Assembly: GCA_020091685.1 (NCBI GenBank)
Contig: CM034601.1
Coordinates: 39,020,034 to 39,084,033, forward strand
DNA length: 64,000 nucleotides
Source: Lutjanus erythropterus
Lineage: Eukaryota; Chordata; Actinopteri; Lutjaniformes; Lutjanidae
Reading direction: 5' to 3'
Shown here: positions 34,601 through 46,954 of the stretch, piece by piece
Layout of the letters: each line of letters begins with the position of its first letter
How positions within the stretch are numbered: position 1 is the first letter of the stretch
Program-made: the position numbers and the translations under genes
The notes under the pieces: model-generated
Told to the model about the DNA's origin: nothing
What the model saw: only the letters and a program-made list of their open reading frames with translations
Database searches by the model: none

Positions 34601-36239
34601 TAATATGATTGCACTCCTTTTGTTGATTACCAGCTTTCTGAAACAGTTGCTCTTGTTTTTGCTCCTAAGTTGTTCAAAGGCTCATTGCCCGTCCATGACA
34701 TTCTAGTTAATACAAGATAGCTGTCGGTTCTGTTTTATCGTAGACATCTAATTACATCATGCATGGCAGTAAAACAGCATTTTGTGGACTCATACCACAC
34801 TGTTGGTGCAGATAGTGTTGGTGCTGTTTCTGACGGAGTGGAGAGATTGGTTTCATTTCCGCACGTGGGAGGCATGCTCTGCATACCCCGAGGATACAAA
34901 ACCAGATATCTTTTGCATCTGATATCAGCTCATATCACTTCTTGAGTCTGGTCCATGACAGGCTGCATTACTGTCTTTGCTTCCAGCTATTTATCTGTGT
35001 GAATTCTATTTTTTTTAATCTGTCAAAGAATAATATTTCTGGATTCAACACTGTTTAGCATCAGTTTAAGGATTTTTTTCATGTCTGCGTTTCATTTTTC
35101 GATATGTTTTTTCTTTCTCCTACTCTTGCCCTGTGTTTCTCTTTGTCGGAGTCGGGTTAGCTTTAATGAGTGGACTCCATTGTTACTTGGGCCAGCCGCC
35201 TGCTTGCAGCTGTGGATGAAACTATCTGGTGTATTTGGCACGGCGCCCGTCTTCGGCCTCAGTTTCTAACAGGAGGAGGAGTAGGAGGAGGCCAACACAT
35301 TGGATGTGCTTGATGTGGACTGATGGACAGCAGACAGCTTGCCATGTCTGCAGGAAAACAAGAGTGCTTTCCTAATCTACTTAGAGCGGAGTCCATGGAA
35401 ACCAAATGCTGGTGGAGAAGGACAGGGAGTTACAGTAGACGAGAGATTAGCTAACAGTGAAGTGAAAGTAGCACTCTTTTGAATTTTTGTTACAGTTCAG
35501 CTGATGTCAGTGGCTCTTCTATATTTTGTCTGTGATGTTTTGCTTGTTTCCATGGCCCATACAGTTTTCATGCTGGATTATGTGACAACATTAAACTCCA
35601 GTATAAACTCTGCCTTAAGCTGTGGGCTCTGCTGTCCCCTCAGTCATTATCATGGCCCATCAGATGCTGCTGACAGTCAAAACACTAAGATCTGTTATCA
35701 GTTTATCCCCCCGGTGTGTTACTTTGTTTTCCCCAATGGGGTTTGTTTGTCATGGGATTTCCTAGTATTTCTGTAACTTTATAAATCATCCCTTACATCA
35801 GCTGAGGGTCCCATAGTCCTCGTCTTTCAGCCAGATGAAAGTGATGAGGTCTTGGAACTCCCATATAACACGTCACCCAAATCAGATAATGTGTAATGTG
35901 TGAAGTCATCTACAGTCTTTTGTTGAGCTCTCTAAGCTGCAGAGCCCAGACTCCACCCCTCTTGAGTAACCTTTGTTTGGAGCTCATTATAATAAAGTCA
36001 TATTTTAACTATACATTAAAATCTGAATAGTTAATCTTCTGGTCATGCCTGAAATATTTTGAACTGTTTATTATGTAACTTATAATTAAAATAGTGTCTC
36101 ATGCTTTTTGTGGCTTCTTTCAAATCAAATTTTGATACAACAAAGAACAGATAGTCATAGAGCTCTCGCTTAAAGGAGATAATTATATGGCCTATTCAAC
36201 CATTACTTTTCAAGACTAAAAGTTTTGATAGTTGTGTTA
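34601..36239. other. Intronic sequence without recognised features
   Basis: No gene. Chance frames at 35081-35269 and 35504-35776 are hydrophobic but lack homology or exon context. (AGG)n-like run at 35271-35290. Confidence 0.35.
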
Positions 36240-36930
36240 TTTCTATAAACCATATGGCCAGCAGGTGGCAACTCCACTGGTTGCAAAAAGAGGTCTGATT
36301 GTATGTATTCTTATGAAAAAATGACCCTACTTCTTACTTGATTTATGACCTCAGTGAACACTTTCTCAATGAGTTTATGGTCTCAATAAGTAGTTTCAAG
36401 TCTTCAATACAACATGATGTTCATTTCGTAAATGACGATCCAGTTTAGAGTAAAATAGACGATTAAGCAGAGTATGCTATAGGGTGGATCTACCTTGTGA
36501 TCAACAAGTCATACTTGATGAGTCCGTCCATTGCAATACACAGGGCTCCCAAAACTCAGATCAAACCATCAAAGTAGACACTACTGATCAAGTTTGGATC
36601 ATGATTGTGTACTACATTTAATATTTTTCACCTAAAAGATTTGTGGAGTCATGTTTTAGTTTACCAAAATAGGAAAGATTGCAACCAAGGGCCCTCCCGA
36701 AACTCAGACCAAATTGTCAAACTCAGCAGTGTTCATCAGTCAAGATTATGTTACTACTTTTGCCTATTTCCCACCTAAAGTGCTTTCAGAAACATATTCC
36801 AGTGCACTGTTTAGCTGTTATATTCAGAATTTGAGCAAAAAACAAGCACCACCCAAGTTGCAGAACATTACCCACCAGCTTTGGTACTGCATGTTCTCTA
36901 GTTGCAAAAACCAAGATGGGGACCCCCATA
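36240..36930 (+). mobile_element. Dispersed teleost repeat containing a diverged tandem duplication
   Basis: CAGGTGGCAACTCCACTGGTTG, CTTACTTGATTTATGACCTCAG and GAGTTTATGGTCTCAATAAG are phrases of a repeat that I recognise from many fish. Downstream, about 145 bp is present twice in diverged tandem: GGGCTCCCAAAACTCAGATC (36543) and GGGCCCTCCCGAAACTCAGACC (36689), each followed by CACCTAAA. Confidence 0.6.
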
Positions 36931-37411
36931 CTGCCAAACTCGAAGCAATGGGTAACATGATGGTGGGTTCACACTTTGCTATTGCGCTGGGCCATTATCA
37001 CTGTAGTTATAACTGATCAGAAATGGGACCAATCCAGTATGCATATTGGGGTTACCATATGGATTACACAAGTTACATTACACAAACTAAACAAGCTTTC
37101 CAGATGCTGAAAACTCTGACAGCATCAACCGACACAGACAGTTTCAGTCTCATGTGACCTTACATACAATATCAATAATAATAATCAAAATAATCCAGAA
37201 AAAGAGAGTTGGTATTGGTATAATTATCTGAATTCAGATATTGTAATCAGATCGGACCTGGAAAAAAGTGGATCAGTGCATCTCTAACAACTGACTGAAA
37301 CACAATAACAGTTCTCTCAACTCTGATGCTCAGTGGTGGATTTTTTTAACCTTTGTAATTAAGATGTCATGTAACACTGTTCACTTGAATCACTGTCGTC
37401 AAAACCACTCA
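36931..37411. other. Unassigned intronic stretch with degraded hAT-like text
   Basis: No gene. 37200-37290 carries ATCAGATCGGACCTGG..GTGGATCAGTGCATC, typical of one end of a fish DNA transposon; the other end was not found. Confidence 0.35.
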
Positions 37412-37981
37412 TGCCCAAACTCTGGGTTGCGACCCATAGGTGGGTCACAGGAACTTTTATTTGGGTCGCCAAATAAATTAATGACTATGGAAGAAATTCT
37501 GCAAATTTAAGATTTATATCTGCAGTTCACCTGTAATGAAATATTTAAAATGTGTATATTATACATATATATATACTTATTTTGTCTCATTTATGAAGAA
37601 CCTACAGAGCTGCAACAATTATTCAATTATTTATCAAGTATGGAATTAATGCCCAACTATTTTGTTATTTTGTTTTATTAACTGGTTTGAGTAAATTTTT
37701 AATTGAAAAAGTCTAAATTCTCTGATTTCAGCTTCTTAAATATGAATATTTTCTGGTTTCTTTACTCCTCTCTGACAGTAAAACAAGACATTTGAGGATG
37801 TTATCTTGGACTTTTATCAGTATTTTCTGACATTTAATGAACCAAACAACTAATTGATTAGTGGAAAAATGATTGTCAGATTGATCACTAGGTGAAACAC
37901 AGGTCCAAACACGTGAAAACAGGTGCAGCGCACAGACATACGTATTTTGATGTGGGTCATGAAAAGGTTTAGGAAACACTG
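37412..37981. mobile_element. hAT-like element ('GGGTTGCGACCC' family), copy 1, with nested MITE
   Basis: Left CCCAAACTCTGGGTTGCGACC and right GATGTGGGTCATGAAAAGG..AGGAAACACTG, as in hAT-like elements whose ends read CAGTGTTTCCCAAAC. GGTGGGTCACAGGAACTTTTATTTGGGTCGCC recurs (diverged) at 60395. The 37606-37885 MITE is inserted inside. Confidence 0.7.
37606..37885 (+). mobile_element. 'GGGCTGCAAC' MITE copy 2, nested
   Basis: AGAGCTGCAACAATTATTC at the left, then AACTGGTTTGAG, CAGCTTCTTAAATATGAATATTTTCTGG, TTTTCTGACATTTAATGAACC, CAACTAATTGATTAG. Same order as 24895-25195. Younger than the element it interrupts. Confidence 0.75.
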
Positions 37982-39277
37982 ATCAAAACTAAATGCATGT
38001 GGAGTATCTGAATGAACACACTCTGGAGTGTGTGTACATTTGTGTTGGGAGAGTCTTCAAATTCCACTAGTTGAAGAGTTTTATATTTGTTCCAAAACAG
38101 AGTACGGGCTGGACAGTAAGCCAGACAAACACCTGCAGAAGTAATTGTTGAGTCATTGGTATTTATCGGCATTCATATTGTTGAGTTGTTTTGTGCTCAG
38201 TGGCAATAAAATCCAAATGTTTAGTCTTTCTTTTGCATTTCTCTTTTACTGCCACATAGGGTACACAGATGTGTATCATAAAGTCCAGTCTTAAGATTGT
38301 CGTCATGCTCAGTGGTTTGGCTGCTGGGGGAGATTGGACCCTGCGACCAGTCTTTTGTGCAGCTTGTGTACAGTATATCATGTTTTCATGCCAGTCTGAT
38401 CAGTGGTAGAGCGAGTTACTGTAAGTGGTCAGGGTGGAAATAAAGGATCCGGATGAAAGGGGACAGATTACATATTCATCTGGCCCATTTAGAGGAAGCG
38501 AAGCCTACAGAGATGCCTGTCAAAGCACACTGACAAACCCAAGATTACTCACAGGTGCAATAGTGAGACACACACTTCCATCTTCACCCCCAATCTCTTT
38601 CTCTCTATATACCTTTTCTCTTCCTGTCTCTCCGTTTGAGACGCTTGTGTTTCGCCACCTTCGCCTCAGTGTGTTTTATCGAAGGCCCTCATCTCGCCGG
38701 TCTTGGCGCGTTTCTGCATGTACAGTCTTTGTCTCTTATCGACAATCTACCTGGCTTATCAGTTCCCTTTTATGTGCAAGTTTTTTCTTTTTTCCCTTGT
38801 CTGTTGTCGGCATGCTTTTATTTTTCCACAGTTGCTCATAATAGAGTCCTTCATAGGAAGGTCCTGCTCTGAGGCCAGAGATGTTTCTCTCCTCACTGAG
38901 GGACACTGTCAGAGTTATTCTTATGTAATGAATGCAAGTGAAAATTCTGTTCTCCAATAAAGTATGAATCTTCAACATTTGTTTGCAGTGCAGAAAAATA
39001 CCTGAAACTATGAGTGTTGGAGTGTAGTTTACTACTTATAGTTTAGTTACAAGGTTAACTATAATTTGCAGTAGTCAGAAAGTAGTTAAACTACATTCAG
39101 ATCTCAGTAGCTTACCTGTGTTCATGTAAATTACATAGTAATGAAAAACTGCACATTCATAGTATTCTCATGAGGTTTTTTGCCATACAATATGGTACAA
39201 TGACGCATCTCATTGGCCATTTGATTAAAATCACTTGTACTTCACAACCAATTTGTTAGCAATCAAATACATAAATC
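37982..39277. other. Intronic sequence without recognised features
   Basis: No gene. The 138-codon frame at 38425-38841 (Ser/Arg/Phe-rich) has no domain, and other frames overlap it. 38420-38760 is somewhat GC-richer. Confidence 0.35.
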
Positions 39278-39840
39278 AGTCCCTCCAGGATTTCTCAGGC
39301 CTGTTTGGGATTGTTGCGGCCTAAAATAATTGACTTCAAGGCAGCTTTTCAAAAAAGGTGCAATGCATGTTGCAATGCTTTTAGGCATTTTTTGCAATGA
39401 AATTGCAAGACTAAGTGAAAATTGCAAAAGAAAGCTGTATTTTTTTGTATAATTCATAAAAAAATTGAAGACGTCTTGTTCCAGGGAGAACAAAACTGCA
39501 CTCTGTCCTGAGTGTTCTAACTAACCTCACCAAAAAGGCTCAGAATCACAAAAATGATATAAAAAAAAAATGCTTCATTTGTAAATGAAGAAACACAAAA
39601 TTGTGACAAAAAAACAAAACAAAAACATAAATGCAAGAAAATAGTGAATAATAAAACAGTGTGGATGTTGAGATAAACATGTATTACATTTGTGCGGGGG
39701 ATTGCTGTGATTGGTGGAACTTGTTTGAAGCAACAATAATTGGTTAAGTGAAGCTTTGCAGGGTCGTTCAGAATTCATGGGGATTGGTTGAATTTGCATG
39801 AATTGTTGCAATCGCAACATCACAACTTCCTGGAAGAACT
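39278..39840. mobile_element. MITE with 'CAGTCCCTCCAGGA' inverted ends
   Basis: Left CAGTCCCTCCAGGATTTCTC and right CACAACTTCCTGGAAGAACT are inverted matches. ATAAAT on both sides may be a duplicated target. Interior TTGCGGCCTAAAAT and TTGCAATCGCAAC are typical of this fish family. 563 bp, non-coding. Confidence 0.7.
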
Positions 39841-42800
39841 AATAAATTTCCCTTGGAATTTAGCATTTTCCACGTCAACAACTGCTCCCTATCCTCTCCT
39901 TTAAAAAATCCTCAGGCTGCCTGAGTGAATATCAGCCTGCCCCAGTCCCTAAATCAAGCACACCTACACTTTATTCAGTGTCAGTTCAGTTGTTCTTCCG
40001 TGTAACTGTGAGATTTCAGACTGAGATTGTGATTTGTTGTGATGTAGCTACTTTTCAGTGTGAAATAGTATAAAACTGCACTTTTATAATAGTTTCCCCA
40101 ACACTAGAAACAATACAGGCCTTAAGAGTTAGGTCCTGCTTATTTCACTTTCTTTGCCTCATGTCTTTTTGACATATTTACTCATACACATTATATTCAT
40201 TTGTGTATACATTGTGTATTGTATAGATTCCTGTAGTATTTTGTATCATATCAGAAGAGAAGTGTCAGTTGCAGGAGGAAGTGTTTGGTCAGGAGTTGGA
40301 GAGTTCTCCACTGATTTCTCCTAAATTGTCCACATTAGATACACATATGGACAGAGCCTTCTGTCCGTGCTCTATGTGCATTTCATCTGTACTTACGCAT
40401 TTTTTCTGAGAGCTTATGGATATGAACGTAGTAGTAACACCGGTTGCCATGGGGCCAGTGTAGCTACTGCTACTGTAGCCAGGAGTTCTAGGGAGACATG
40501 ACCGCAGGTCATGGACAAGTTTTCAAAAGTCCAGTAGTTCTGTTTTACTCCTTCCACACATTGTGATGTATTTAATGGCGCACAAACCACCAACGTCTAC
40601 AACACTGCCTCTGCTTTTGTCCCTTCCAAGAGGTTTGTTATTACCGCTTCCTCCAGTATCGCCATGTTTGCAGTTGTCAGAAACTTTACATTCTTCTTCT
40701 TCAGGGCAACTTTTGACACTTCTTTGGAGTTGACTCTGAATGGCGCCCTCCAGTGTATGTATTGCTTAACAATTGTGATGGTTCTATTGTAAAAGAAACA
40801 TAAATGGGTGCTAACTCTGCCAGACTCAAGATGAACGGTTTAATTCTATGCAACTTGACATGTTGACAGTTGGACAGTAGATTCAGGTATGTTATGCTAG
40901 TAGCAGCTAATGTAGCCTTGAGCTGCTACCCTCAAGCAGAGATGATGAGCAGGCTGCAGATGTCTGGTCAGCTCACTTCTTTCTAACTCCACATCCCCAG
41001 ATTTTTTTATTTTCAAAATTGTAGCCCTGACTGACGCTCACTCAAGTGGCATTACTGGAGGTCAGACTTCACACAGCTGCTTCTGAAGCTGCATAAGCTC
41101 ATATACAACATTTTTTAACATATGCAGTAGTATTCCCCAAGACCTAAACACACTTTGATGTTTAAAATCAGCGGAGTTCCCCTTCAAGCATCAGCAGCAC
41201 TTGAAGCAAAACATCACTGGACTTATAATAATTCAAGTAAAGATATTTAGTTAAATAATTATGAAGAGATACTGGGTGACTTTTTGTGGAGTAAGCTACA
41301 TTGAATGAGATGTTTGCTTATTTTTTCAGATCAAAGTGTGTTTATGGATTATGTTCTGTGGCTCACACAACACAATCTTGGAAAGATAGTTCACTGATAT
41401 AAGTTCTATAATTTGTCTGTGCACATCAGTTTTTCTTACATAGCAATTTGACATTTTTTAACTTTTCTCATTTGAGACATCTGCAAACAGCTCCGAGGAA
41501 ACAGCCACATCCATTTACTGCTTCAACCTGCCAATCTCAGTCTGCAGTGTGTTTCATATCATGGAGTATAATGTTTGTCTCCCTTCAGATGAATTCAGTC
41601 AGCAGTGCAGTGAGTCTCCAATCCAGAGGCATTTATTGGCCAAAACCCACCTGTACTTTACACTGGTTTGGGCTGCACTGACCTCAAGTGTGTGTGTGAC
41701 AGAGATCTCTGGTGCCCTCTCTCTGTGGCCCACTTGGTCACCATGTTTACATACAGCCAACTTGCTCTTCATCACAATGTAAAACTACCAGATGTGCTAA
41801 CTCATTTCAAGGTTCAGCAAACTATCCACACACTGTTAAGATCTAGTTTATTGGTTCAGAGTTTTTCTATGGTTGAACAGCAGCTTACAAACTAATTTGC
41901 AAGGTAGGGCACTGTGTCTCTGTGTACAAAAGTAAAAAGAAAATCCAACCAAAAACAACAAGTTGATCTGTTTTTTTTGCTCTGAAAAGACTGTGACACA
42001 GTTCTAGCCTAATTTTCATTACAAGTGATTTCTGTCACTGTTTGTGGACTGTCTGATATCAAGGTGAACACTGAAATATCATAAATCATATCTCATAACA
42101 GTTAGACGTGTTCAGTACATCTACAAACAGATCTTCCTCAGCAAATTAAAAAGCAAACTGACTATCGTGTCACCATTGTCACTGATTGAATCAGCAGCTT
42201 TTGACATTGTTGAGTTACCCGTCAAAGCAAACAGGAACAATCTTATGATTGATACCTTTTTATATATTGTGGTTGCTGAGCTATTAACCCTATGTAGACT
42301 GTACAGGCTAGTTTTGTACTGAATTAAAGGTGACAGCTTAGACTAGCAACATACTTTGTCTCCGTATCTTATTTTATGGAGAAAATATTTTCAGGTTTTC
42401 CCTCTGATGTTTGTCAGCTGCTCTGCCTCAACTGTCTATGAGTTTAAGGACAGATGGACAGTTTTACTTATTGCAAGAGTAGCCATTGCTCTGTTAGTTC
42501 TGCCCCTAAAAGACTCCTCCCCCTGGCAGTCCCAAGATTCTGTGCTAGATGTTTAAACACCAAAGCTACCTCAGTGCTCACTGAGCTAACCATGAGCTAC
42601 CATCAGCTACAGTTAGCAGCAGTTTAGCAACAAATTTCCATCAGAAAACTCAATAAGTCTCTAAATTATTTTTTCCTTGCAATATGATCCAATAAATTTC
42701 TAAAGTTGCGTTTTTGTGTAGTGATCAGTGAGGCCTTATCAAGTTAAGCTGTACCCAGTTGGAATACACCATAGAGTGCCTAAATCTCACTCCTTCCAGT

Positions 42801-43254
42801 ATGCCCAATGGGACATAAATTCAGAAAAAATATGAACGGTAGTCTATGGCGAGAGACAATGTACTGTGCACTGAATCAATGCTAGACCTCTGGTGATGGT
42901 TTAAATGTGTTTACTGTTGTACTGAAGTGCATTTGAGTGGTGATGCAACCACTTAGCTTCTGAATGTGAACAGACTATACTGTCAGTCACTATGAATCTG
43001 TAAGCTGCCAAACAATAACTCTAATAACATTATCAGACAGATTTATGACCTTTTAAAGACAGAGTTTGATCTCTTTTTGAAAAGAAAAGGTGAGCATGGT
43101 CAGCAGCCTCAAGGAACCCACTGCACCCAACCAAGAAGTAGTCCCACACATAACTCTTTGTGAAACTGCTCCCTGTCGTTTTTGCAAAGATTAAACAAGC
43201 AGCTATAGCATAGTAAATAATGAGATTTAAAGATGCTCGTGGAAAGATTTTGTA
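39841..43254. other. Intronic sequence without recognised genes; one TCF/LEF-type site
   Basis: About 3.4 kb without an assignable element. AGATCAAAG at 41328-41336. CGGTTGCCATGGGG at 40441-40454 resembles an RFX X-box half. Frames at 41448-41895 overlap in three registers and are chance. Confidence 0.35.
41328..41336 (+). promoter_or_regulatory. Candidate TCF/LEF site (AGATCAAAG)
   Basis: Exact core outside recognised repeats. Confidence 0.3.
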
Positions 43255-43425
43255 CAGATACCTGCAGCCAGAGCCAGGCTAGCTGCTTTTTCACAGTTTC
43301 CTGTAGTTAGGCTAAGCTAAGCTAACCCTCTCCTGGCTAGCTTCATATTTAACGTACAGACATGAAAGTGGGATTGATTTTTCTCATCCAACTCTAAAAA
43401 GCAAATTCCCAACATGTCCAACCAC
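43255..43425. mobile_element. Dispersed repeat with 'GCTAAGCTAAGCTAAC' core, copy 1
   Basis: GGCTAAGCTAAGCTAACCC, TAGCTTCATATTTAACGTACAGACATG and TTCTCATCCAACTCT match a repeat that I know from teleosts. Second copy at 48545-48690. Confidence 0.55.
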
Positions 43426-43902
43426 TTTCTCAAGCTGTACCATTCACTACAAGCTGGACCACAAATGCGTGAGGAGAACACAGGATGCTTCTATCACAAA
43501 TCGTACTCTCCTTGGGGGTCTCATACTTTGACAGGCGAGTTTGCGTTTTTGATTCATACCTGATCTACCTGCCTACTCCTCTCCCACACTCTGTCTCACT
43601 GATTGGCCTCAAGGGCCAAATAGACGGCATGCTTCTGAACAGATCCTTACCAAAGGAGCGCAGCAGTTCAGCTGTCGCAGGTCTATGCCTAGGGCCAGAT
43701 CCATCGCGTGCAACCACTTCAGCCTCTAATTAAGCTTCTGAAGGGAGTGACAGCCTTTATTAAGAATAGAGATTTTTTTGCCTCCTTCGTATTCCACGCC
43801 CCGGCTGCTACAAAGGCAGGAAACGAAATGAAAAGGGCCTTCAATTTAGGCCCCGATTTAACCTCTTCGTAGCTTTGTGTATCTGACTCATAGGGTTAGT
43901 AC
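43426..43902. other. Repeat-poor intronic block
   Basis: No gene. Some CpG, with TAATTAAGC and CTACAAAGGCAGG in 43725-43825. Candidate non-coding element; no conservation test possible. Confidence 0.3.
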
Positions 43903-44785
43903 TACAATACAGTTACAAAAAAGTTTGGATATTTTGTAAATAAAAACAGAATGCAATGACTTGCAAAAACTTTTTGACCTATATTCAATTGAATACAGTA
44001 CAAGGACAAGATATTTTATCTTCTAATTTTCTTTTTTTTAACTTTTCCATCCTGGCTTGATGTAGGACTCAAAGTGCAGACAGTCCGAGGTCTCCATTGT
44101 TGTATTTTGCACCTCATAATGCGCCACACGTTTTCAATAGGAGACAGGTCTGGACTGCAGACAAGCCAGTCTAGAACCCAAACTCTTTTACTACAAAGCC
44201 ACCCTGTTGGAACATGTGCAGAATGCGTCTAGGCTTTGTCTCACTGAAATAAGCAGGCACTCTGAAAAAGATGTCATCTGGATGGCAGCATATGTTGCTC
44301 CAAAACCTGTATGTACCTCTCAGCATTAATTTGGCCTTCACAGATGTGACAGTTACCCATGATGCCATGGGCACTAATACACACCCATACTATCAGAGAT
44401 GGTTTATGAAGTTGGTGCAGGCAACAATATAGATGGTCCTTTACCTCTTAAGCCTGGAGGACACAACATCCATGATTTTTTCAAGCAATCTGAAATGTGG
44501 ACCGCTCCGGCAGCAGCTTTGGCCTCATGGAAGTCAGCAGTATTTCTGGACTGCATCAACATATAACTTTGTTTTGTGTGGTATTTCTGCAGATTCTCTG
44601 AATCTTTTGATGATACTATGGATTGTAGATGGTGACTAGCAGTTTTATGGTGAGAGACATTACTCTTAAACTGCTGGACTATTTGCCCAAGCAGTTAGTG
44701 AGCATTCCATTTCTTTTGCAGTCTTTTGTTGCCCCTGACCTAGCTTTTTTGAAATGTGTTGCAGGCATCAAATTCAGAATGAGTT

Positions 44786-45158
44786 TGCACTTTGATTGTG
44801 CCTGAAAATTTGAGCCCACCAAGGCCTGATGCTGACAAAATTCTGTCCGAAATTGACCCGAACTCAACCCTCGTTACAATATTTCACCCCAAATCCGATT
44901 ACAGCCTGACATTTTTCTTTACAAGCTTCCTTCTATGCACCAAACACTTGGAGTTTTTAGTGACAGGGACAGTGCGTGCAGGGAATTTACTAAAGACTAA
45001 ATAAAGGAGAAAAATTAAATGAAATAATTAATTAATTAATTAATTAATTAAATAAATGAATAAATGCAGTACAGCCTGAACCCGACGTGAGCCTGTGAAA
45101 TATGTGAGAAGTAAGGCCCGACCCAACCCAAACCTGTCACATTCATTTTAAGCTCTAC
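44786..45158. mobile_element. Element nested in the Tc1 copy, with 8-bp target duplication
   Basis: AATGAGTT (44778-44785) and AATGAGTG (45159-45166) flank it, 7 of 8 bases identical, pointing to an 8-bp duplication as made by hAT-type transposition. Removing it restores the expected Tc1 order. Interior GCCTGAAAATTTGAGCCC, GAAATTGACCCGAAC, GCAGTACAGCCTGAACCCGACG, GGCCCGACCCAACCC. A related copy, inverted, is at 56125-56490. Confidence 0.7.
45023..45066. repeat. (TTAA)n/(AAAT)n tract
   Basis: About seven TTAA units followed by AAAT/GAAT units, in the nested element. Confidence 0.9.
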
Positions 45159-45206
45159 AATGAGTGTATATTTACAAAAAATGATGATTTTTTAATGATT
45201 ATGTTT

Positions 45207-45413
45207 ATCATATTGAACATTAGACATCTTGTCTTTTTACTGTATTTAATTGAATACAAGTGGAAAAGTATTTGCTAATCATTACATTCTTTTTTTAGTT
45301 TTCATTTTACACAACTTTTTTGCTTTTGGTTGTGTAACGTTACATTTGTGCATGAAGTAGTACCAGTGTGTTGATCTGTTTGTGTTTTTGCATCATGTTT
45401 GGTGGTGGTGGTG
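45207..45413. repeat. Donor-like segment duplicated at 51552-51743
   Basis: Spans the last 130 bp of the Tc1 copy plus about 77 bp of the adjoining flank. It is repeated at 51552-51743 with one deletion of about 15 bp and few substitutions; in the 77-bp flank I count one mismatch. Confidence 0.8.
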
Positions 45414-46954
45414 GATGGGGGGGCTGCAGCAGCCACTGTTGGGGGATAACTCCTCCAGATGATCCTGTGTGTAGCAGCAACAGCGATGCAGCTGGAATTG
45501 TTATCTCCTTTGATATTAGGGCTGCATGTAATGTGGAAAACACCCTGGGCCGGCTCCACTTCCTCCTCAGACGATAGGGGTTTCACATGCCAGTTGGTTT
45601 TTATAATCCCCTTGAGATTTGTAGTTTATTCCACTGAATTCAACCTTAGCTATGTTAAATATTTCCCCATCACTGTTTTTCTTTTTTCAAAGGCTCAAAG
45701 AAGAATATGGGGATTACATTTTGTTTTGCTCTTCCTGAATCAAATCAGCCACAAAAGCAGCTTGGCATGACAGCAAATTGTTGTTGGGGGGTTTTTTTAG
45801 TGGTCTTTTCAGAACATGCTGTCAAGAGTGAGTCAAAGTTAAGCTGCTTTAAAGGAAATTAATTAAAGGAAATTAATTTGCACCTGTGGTGAAACCTGAA
45901 AGTGTTATAAATTGATGCTGAACTCAGTGAACAAGCAGGTAGGGCCTGATAAACAACAATCATGCTGGTGTATTTTCCTCTGGGCCTTTACCACTAATAT
46001 GGCGCTCCCTTGTGATGAATGTCTGAGATTGTCAGCCTGTCTCCCTCTACCTTAACAACATGTTCCTTTTGGAGGGAGGAAGTGCTTTGGATGTCATTGC
46101 CCGTCTACCCACAGGGGCTGCATGTTGAGACACCCCCCCACACCCACCCAACACCTCCTCCTCCCCTCCTTCCCTTCCCCTTCACACCCCTCGCACTGAT
46201 CTCCCAGCCCATCCATCTCCTGAGGCGACTGTCCCGTCTCCTTTACTAGAACTGTCTGGGCAGTGGGGTCTGCACAATGAGACAAACACACACTCGCCAT
46301 GTAACGCTGCCAACATCACTTCACTGCTCCAAAGAAATGCAGACTTTCTCATACTCATAAGCGTGTGTGTCTGTGTGTGTGTGTGCGTGTGTTCATGTAT
46401 GTCAGAGGAATGTCTAAAGTAAACCATCAATAGAGAGGAAGGTCTCAGCAGCTGTTGTGGCTCCCTGTTGACACAGATGTTTGCTTGTATATCAACATTG
46501 ACCAATAGCAGTGGATCATCCTCACTGCATCACTTTATGTAAAAGCCACATATTTGTAAGGCCCCTGCAAATAGTGTTTGTTACATTACAATGACAGTGT
46601 TTTACATGTACTCTGATTTTCCACTCTTGTTCTAAATATGATAATATTCCAGATTAGATATAGGACATATAAACAGCATATTCCATTTAGATATTCCTAG
46701 TTAGGCTTTATTCCAAATGTAGTATTTTCCAATTAAGACATGTAGGATATGTCAATACTATTGAAGTTTTAGGAGCATTCTTTGGACATGTTTGCAGCAC
46801 ATTCAGAATATGCATTTCAGTTGTGGTTTTTACCATCTCTGGCCTGATTATGGTCAGCTCAGTACATTGGAAACAAATGAACTAGCCAACAGTTTGCAAG
46901 GTTGGGCGAGAGATGAGTGCATAAACGAAAAGCCCATATGTCTACTAATCCACC
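45414..46954. other. Intronic sequence; G-rich tract and TG microsatellite
   Basis: No gene. GGTGGTGGTGGTGGATGGGG at 45401-45420 followed by further G-runs could form a G-quadruplex. TG repeat at 46364-46391. C-rich 46120-46200. Overlapping chance frames at 45302-45586 and 45459-45770. Confidence 0.4.
46364..46391. repeat. (TG)n microsatellite, short
   Basis: Interrupted TG repeat of under 30 bp. Confidence 0.85.

Larger units (their letters stand above)
43903..45336 (-). pseudogene. Tc1/mariner transposon with decayed transposase
   Basis: Ends TACAATACAGTTACAAAAAAG (left) and, inverted, TACACAACC..GCAAAAAAGTTG (right), both at TA dinucleotides as in Tc1/mariner insertions. On the minus strand near 44085-44145 one frame reads DWLVCSPDLSPIENVWRIM, the catalytic-Asp block of Tc1/mariner DDE transposases. 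Upstream in another frame the NAERYIQVLEQHMLPS-like block remains (about 44285-44330), but the second catalytic region is broken (stop codon before D-K-A). The N-terminal helix-turn-helix part is largely deleted. The reading frame is disrupted several times and cannot make an active enzyme. A 373-bp element is nested at 44786-45158. Confidence 0.85.

Noticed and set aside
44171..44374. 67-codon minus-strand ORF as a novel gene
   Set aside because: It is an out-of-frame reading of the decayed Tc1 transposase.
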